NCBI GenBank assembly: GCA_015039365.1
Contig: WION01000545.1
Span: 1 to 35,140 of the forward strand
Direction: 5' to 3'
Length of the DNA stretch: 35,140 bases
From: Amanita rubescens
Taxonomy: Eukaryota; Basidiomycota; Agaricomycetes; Agaricales; Amanitaceae
Shown here piece after piece: positions 31,466 to 35,140 of this stretch; position 1 is the stretch's first letter; every line of letters starts with the position of its first letter. The notes beneath the pieces were generated by a model. That model searched no databases, was not told the origin of the DNA, and saw nothing but the letters and a program-made list of their open reading frames with translations. A program made the position numbers and the translations under genes.

Positions 31466-32314
31466 TCAACCTGCGCGGGTGTGAAGAGAAGCCGAAGATA
31501 GGGTACGTGGTAGGCTATCGAGGTGAATAGTGGGCGTAGATGGACAAGTTGCGATTCTCGCCGCAGAAACGAGACCAATCGTCCGGCGCGTTGTAATAGC
31601 TTTGCCTGTCTATTCGTTAGCATAACTTGTCAAAAAGTCATTGGGGAAGGACGTACCAAGAGACTTGATCTCGTCGTAGCCTCGAAGTCTTGCCTTGTCA
31701 CACGAGGGATCGACAGTGATACCTTCTTCCACACATATATATTGAATCTTGTGTTGATCGAGGAACTCGTGGCTGACTATCCAGGGGGCTTCAGAGACTA
31801 CTTCATCCACCCACCGACAGTGGCGGACCAGTTCACATCGTTCCACGTGGGGTAAAAGACTCGTGTAACCATAACTTGCCATGAGCTGGTCGGAGAAAAC
31901 GCCAACGAGGAGATAGACCGATGGAAAGGCAAGTTTAGCTTGGCGCAGTTGCAGCGCATGGCTAACCGACGGATTTCGATATCAGCCGAGAGAGAAGCAC
32001 GGAGGCCATGTGGATACTAACCCTACGTTAAATATATCAAACGTGCCATCGACGTAGACTCGAATAGTTTTGTTGTCAGCAAAGAGCTGTGGTCTCTCGC
32101 CAGCGCGCGGTTTTGATGATCCATCGAGCGCTCGGCGAACATTTGCCTGAATTTCTTCGGCTGTGAACCTTGCCGTCTCGAACTTTGTTAGCGCCACTGA
32201 CGTCGGCGATGGTTCGAATACAGTACGACTGATATCGGCGACGCTTGATTCTAGTGATTGGTTGGAGATGACGTCGTAGTCGTCGTCGTCGCTGAGGACG
32301 GTTGTAGGATCCAT
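31466..32314 (-). CDS. Choline-phosphate cytidylyltransferase-like protein with altered motifs
   Basis: Three exons: 32022-32314, 31657-31961 and 31466-31605, total 738 nt, or 245 residues. The family makes CDP-choline from CTP and phosphocholine, the rate-limiting step of the Kennedy pathway. Visible are IRVYVDGTFDIFNVGHALQL, the nucleotide-binding core (family HxGH, here NVGH), LAFPSVYLLVGVFSD, VERCELVRHCRWVDEVV, and SEAPWIVSHEFL. The usual DDIPY/DDVYKPIK region is replaced by an unrelated stretch (EEGITVDPSCDKARLRG), and the RTEGIST motif reads RTIGLVS. The protein stops about 25 residues later, so it lacks the usual membrane-binding tail. It may be a divergent paralogue or a pseudoenzyme rather than the main Pct1. 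Confidence 0.8.
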
Positions 32315-32432
32315 CTGGGCAGAGAATGGGAAAAGAAGCGAGGGGTAAAAAAAGCTACTGAGAGCGTCGACTCAACATGACTCGCGGAGGCAGTTCATCA
32401 AGGGAAGCAGCGTCGTGTACACAGTTATGACT

Positions 32433-34566
32433 CTACATTTGCAACAAAATCCCCTGCAGGTACCACCGCGTTCCTTCCACTCCCTTTGCAATCGCTCCGA
32501 TAACCCCATCTGGTCGTACAACGACAACCCCGTACCTGCCATCCAGCACATACGCATCGTGCGCGTACCCTCCGCTGTCCTCCAACACGAATTTTGCATG
32601 TGCTGCTTCCATCGCGGATATTACCTGTCCTCGTCGAATAATCAAAACAGAAGAAACCGTCCCTCTGGGATAAGATGAGAGCGATTTTAGCACGTGTGCC
32701 CAGCGACGTGTCGCTTCCGCAAAAACCAGCACGGTGTGATGTGTCGGCCCCAATATATCAAACAAGTGCCACGTCTTTGTCGTCGGCGCCGTCCTCCGCG
32801 TATCTCGCATATCAGTCAAACAGGGTGCATCAGGCGCCCTGTCCCCAGCTCGTAACATCGCATCCTCTTGCAGGTCATAGGCGTCAAGCACCTCCTCGTC
32901 CACGTCGCTGGCGTCAGACTCGTAATCGTGGTAATATTCCTCGTCCTCTGCGGCTGCCTCTCTTGTGTCCTTTCTCCTCTCGTCGAGAAGCATTGAACTC
33001 CATCGGTAATTGATTCCCGCTGGAAAGAGTGAACTTTTCAGGAAATCTCGTGATTCCATACCTCGGTAGGGATCAGTGGGCATCCTACTCGCTTGACCAA
33101 TCATCTCCGCAATTACTGAAAGGCGTTCTTCCGAGTACGAATTCAGAAGCGAATATGGAGCAACGTTTTTGTGCACCAAAGCAAGCTTCCATGCCAAGTT
33201 GAAAGCGTCTTCCATGTCAATATTTATACCCTAGTACGCTTGCTTTGAGAAAACAAAACATATGACCAATAGAAGCAACTATACCTGGCCGCGCACTGAG
33301 CCAGCGGTGACTTTTGCAACTCAGTAAGGTGCTGTCATCTGGTTGAACAGTGATTCACCTCCCGCAATCGATACACGACCATCCATTAACTTGTTGACCA
33401 TCCGAATATGCGATCTATTCACATATCAGACAAGTACGGTGCCACTCGGTGCCACTGAACCAAGCAACGTACGGATAAAAAGACGACGACAAGATTTCAC
33501 CAAACTTCAAGTGACTGTCCTTACCAGTGCCTTCGTGCAATAGTTGCACGAGGCGTTTTTTATCTTCGCATAATTGAAAAGGATTTGTATCTTGTCCTGC
33601 AAGACTGTATGCAAAGAGTCCTGGAGTACCGGTCCTTCGCAAGCCAACACTACCCAGGTATGATATGAGGATGAAAATAAAGATCGCGACACTTACTGAT
33701 GATTTGTCGAGCACTTCCAAACGTGCCAATACTGCAATGTCAAAGGTATGAGTCACCGGACCATGAAACACGGAACTGGCGTACTTCTTCGGATAGTCCT
33801 TCTACGTATATTTCCCCGATAATCACGTCATCTCCCTGCTTTGTTTCGTTCATAAACTCCAAACCTAACAAGTCGCAGACTATTTTGGCCGCCGCATCCG
33901 TTCCAACGACCCACGTATAATTTGCCTCTTCATGCACCGGTGTGTGCTCGCCGTCTCCGTGTTTGACAAGCTTTACCTTTACATAGTCACAGGATTGTTC
34001 AAATGACACCAATTCTGTTTCTTTCCCGATCGAGCAACCTAATCTCGCCAGCGCGGCGTGTAGAATTCGTTCCAGCCGATCGGGTCTAAGTAACAAAACA
34101 TTCAACTAGGAGAAAATAGAGTCAATATAATATAGTGTGGGCAAGAGTTAATACAGACAAATGGGCTTCCGGGAGAAGGCTCCAAATGGGGTAGAACCTC
34201 GAATTCGACGAATTTTTCAGCCTCATCATACAAGCGGACGTGTGGAACATCTGTAGCTTGGTCCAAAACGTCGTCTAAAATTCCTAATGTCTTGAAAATC
34301 TCGAGCGAGCGAGGCTAATAGATAAGAATTATATAAGAGGTGTAGGATGGGTCGAATAAAATATTGAAATAACCATGATTGCGGGATTCCAGAGCTGGTG
34401 ACGTCGACCCTCGATAATACGAACGGGGATACCGTGGTGAAGTAACGAGAGAGCAAGTATTAAGCCTGACGGCCCTGCTCCTACCTGGTAGGCTCTCGTC
34501 AGGAACTATCGAAACAGAGAGAGAGGGTTTATGAAAAAACCGTACAATGAGGATTTCAGGACGCAT
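32433..34566 (-). CDS. FAD-dependent aromatic monooxygenase (phenol hydroxylase-like)
   Basis: Starts at ATG 34566: MRPEILI is split by a GTACGG intron and continues VGAGPSGLILALSLLHHGIP, the N-terminal GxGxxG FAD-binding fold, then RIIEGRRHQLWNPAIM. Middle exons give LLRPDRLERILHAALARLG and ANYTWVVGTDAAAKIV, the second FAD/NADPH contact region. IRMVNKLMDGRVSIAG precedes the expected GD motif, and DMEDAFNLAWKLALVHK follows it. The C-terminal exon (from about 33215) has a disordered acidic insert (YYHDYESDASDVDEE) and a thioredoxin-like domain found in phenol 2-monooxygenases. The product likely hydroxylates a phenolic ring, but the GDAAH motif is not readable (see findings), so activity is uncertain. 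Many short introns. Confidence 0.82.
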
Positions 34567-34824
34567 CGAGAGTAATGAGCAGGAAAGATTTCATTGAAAC
34601 TTTCCAAAAGGCTGGTTTTTGTGCCTCGGAGCGGGATGAGACGCGTGTACACAGATCAATTCCGTTGCGCCTTGTACGGCAACGGTTCACGTACCTGGGA
34701 TACGTAGGCGAGGGGTGTGCCTATCATCATGTGTGGAGTATATTCAAAATTAAAAAGCGCCAATCTTTGGCTGTTTCTGTCAGATAACGCGCTGATCTCA
34801 TGATGTTTTTTTCTCTCCAAAAGA
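34567..34824. other. Spacer upstream of the monooxygenase
   Basis: About 260 bp holding the monooxygenase promoter and the 3' flank of the next gene. The open stretch at 34575-34787 (+) has no recognisable content. Confidence 0.4.
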
Positions 34825-35140
34825 TCATTCAGCGATAATTATGTCCTTTTCTACATCCGACGTTCCCATCTCTACATCGACGGTCACAAGCGTCGGATGC
34901 TTTCCACGCCTTGACACGGATGACAAGGATGGATCGGCACTACTTATCCGTATGAATCTCAGCTGTTCCACATAAGCGGCCTCGTTCATGTCCCATTTCC
35001 TGAAAAGCTCAACGTTCGGAGCATGTGTCAAGTCAATGACCTCTTTGGAGCTATCATCTAGCCGGAATAACGGTCGGAGCAAAAGGTACATACCCAATCC
35101 TGTTCGATATTCTTCCGCGTCCCTGAGCTTGATTTCTTCT
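34825..35140 (-). CDS. 3' part of an unrecognised gene, cut by the window end
   Basis: Reading leftwards from the window end: EEIKLRDAEEYRTGL, a likely intron beginning GTATGT (about 35047-35095), then SKEVIDLTHAPNVELFRKWD, NEAAYVEQLRFIRISSADP and an end TSDVEKDIIIAE at TGA 34825-34827. The sequence is charged and soluble, with no membrane segment. I do not recognise the family. The start lies outside the window. Confidence 0.55.
   Translation of the reverse strand, partial: EEIKLRDAEEYRTGLGMYLLLRPLFRLDDSSKEVIDLTHAPNVELFRKWDMNEAAYVEQLRFIRISSADPSLSSVSRRGKHPTLVTVDVEMGTSDVEKDIIIAE

Noticed and set aside
32205..32225. tRNA B-box-like sequence GGTTCGAATAC
   Set aside because: It lies inside a coding exon of the cytidylyltransferase-like gene and no A-box or cloverleaf arms could be placed around it.

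Overview
The window is nuclear DNA of a basidiomycete fungus, most likely a mushroom-forming agaricomycete. Genes are dense and on both strands, broken by many introns of about 45-60 bp with GT/GC donors and AG acceptors, with short spacers. Several families point the same way: a FunK1-type kinase, a Ste50 adaptor carrying two C-terminal SH3 domains (the Ubc2 layout of basidiomycetes), Kei1, and an F-box/LRR-like single-exon gene. No bacterial, viral or intact transposon genes were seen. All gene models were read by eye from reading frames and splice sites, so exon edges are predictions.

Layout. 1-3.6 kb: a direct tandem duplication, each unit holding a four-exon histidine phosphatase gene; the upstream copy has lost the Gly of its RHG motif. 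3.9-5.9 kb (-): a DUF2408-like fungal protein with three repeats. 5.96-6.12 kb: a scrambled fragment of the tropomyosin-like gene found at 9.7 kb. 6.26-9.02 kb (-): a YAT-family amino acid permease. 9.71-10.96 kb (+): a diverged tropomyosin-like gene followed 92 bp later by a normal 161-residue tropomyosin with the same exon design. 11.1-13.8 kb (+): a decayed FunK1 kinase. 13.9-14.6 kb (-): methionine-R-sulfoxide reductase B. 14.7-15.6 kb (-): a class II eIF4E (4EHP type), divergent from Kei1 (15.7-17.0 kb, +). 17.3-18.3 kb (-): a PQ-loop protein, divergent from a TMEM14 protein (18.7-19.2 kb, +). 19.9-21.7 kb (-): Ipi3, divergent from a DnaJ protein (21.8-23.2 kb, +). 23.7-26.2 kb (-): Ste50/Ubc2-like adaptor, divergent from an LRR protein (26.3-28.0 kb, +), which is followed by a Zap1-like zinc-finger factor (28.0-30.2 kb, +). 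30.2-34.6 kb (-): an F-box-like protein, a phosphocholine cytidylyltransferase-like protein with altered motifs, and an FAD monooxygenase. 34.8 kb to the end: the 3' part of an unrecognised gene.

The genes are mostly unrelated housekeeping functions (actin cables, sphingolipid synthesis, ribosome assembly, MAPK signalling, zinc response) rather than one pathway; pairing by shared divergent promoters is the main organisation. The accessory signal lies in the left third, where local duplication and decay dominate: the phosphatase pair, the tropomyosin pair with its scrambled third fragment, and the kinase pseudogene.
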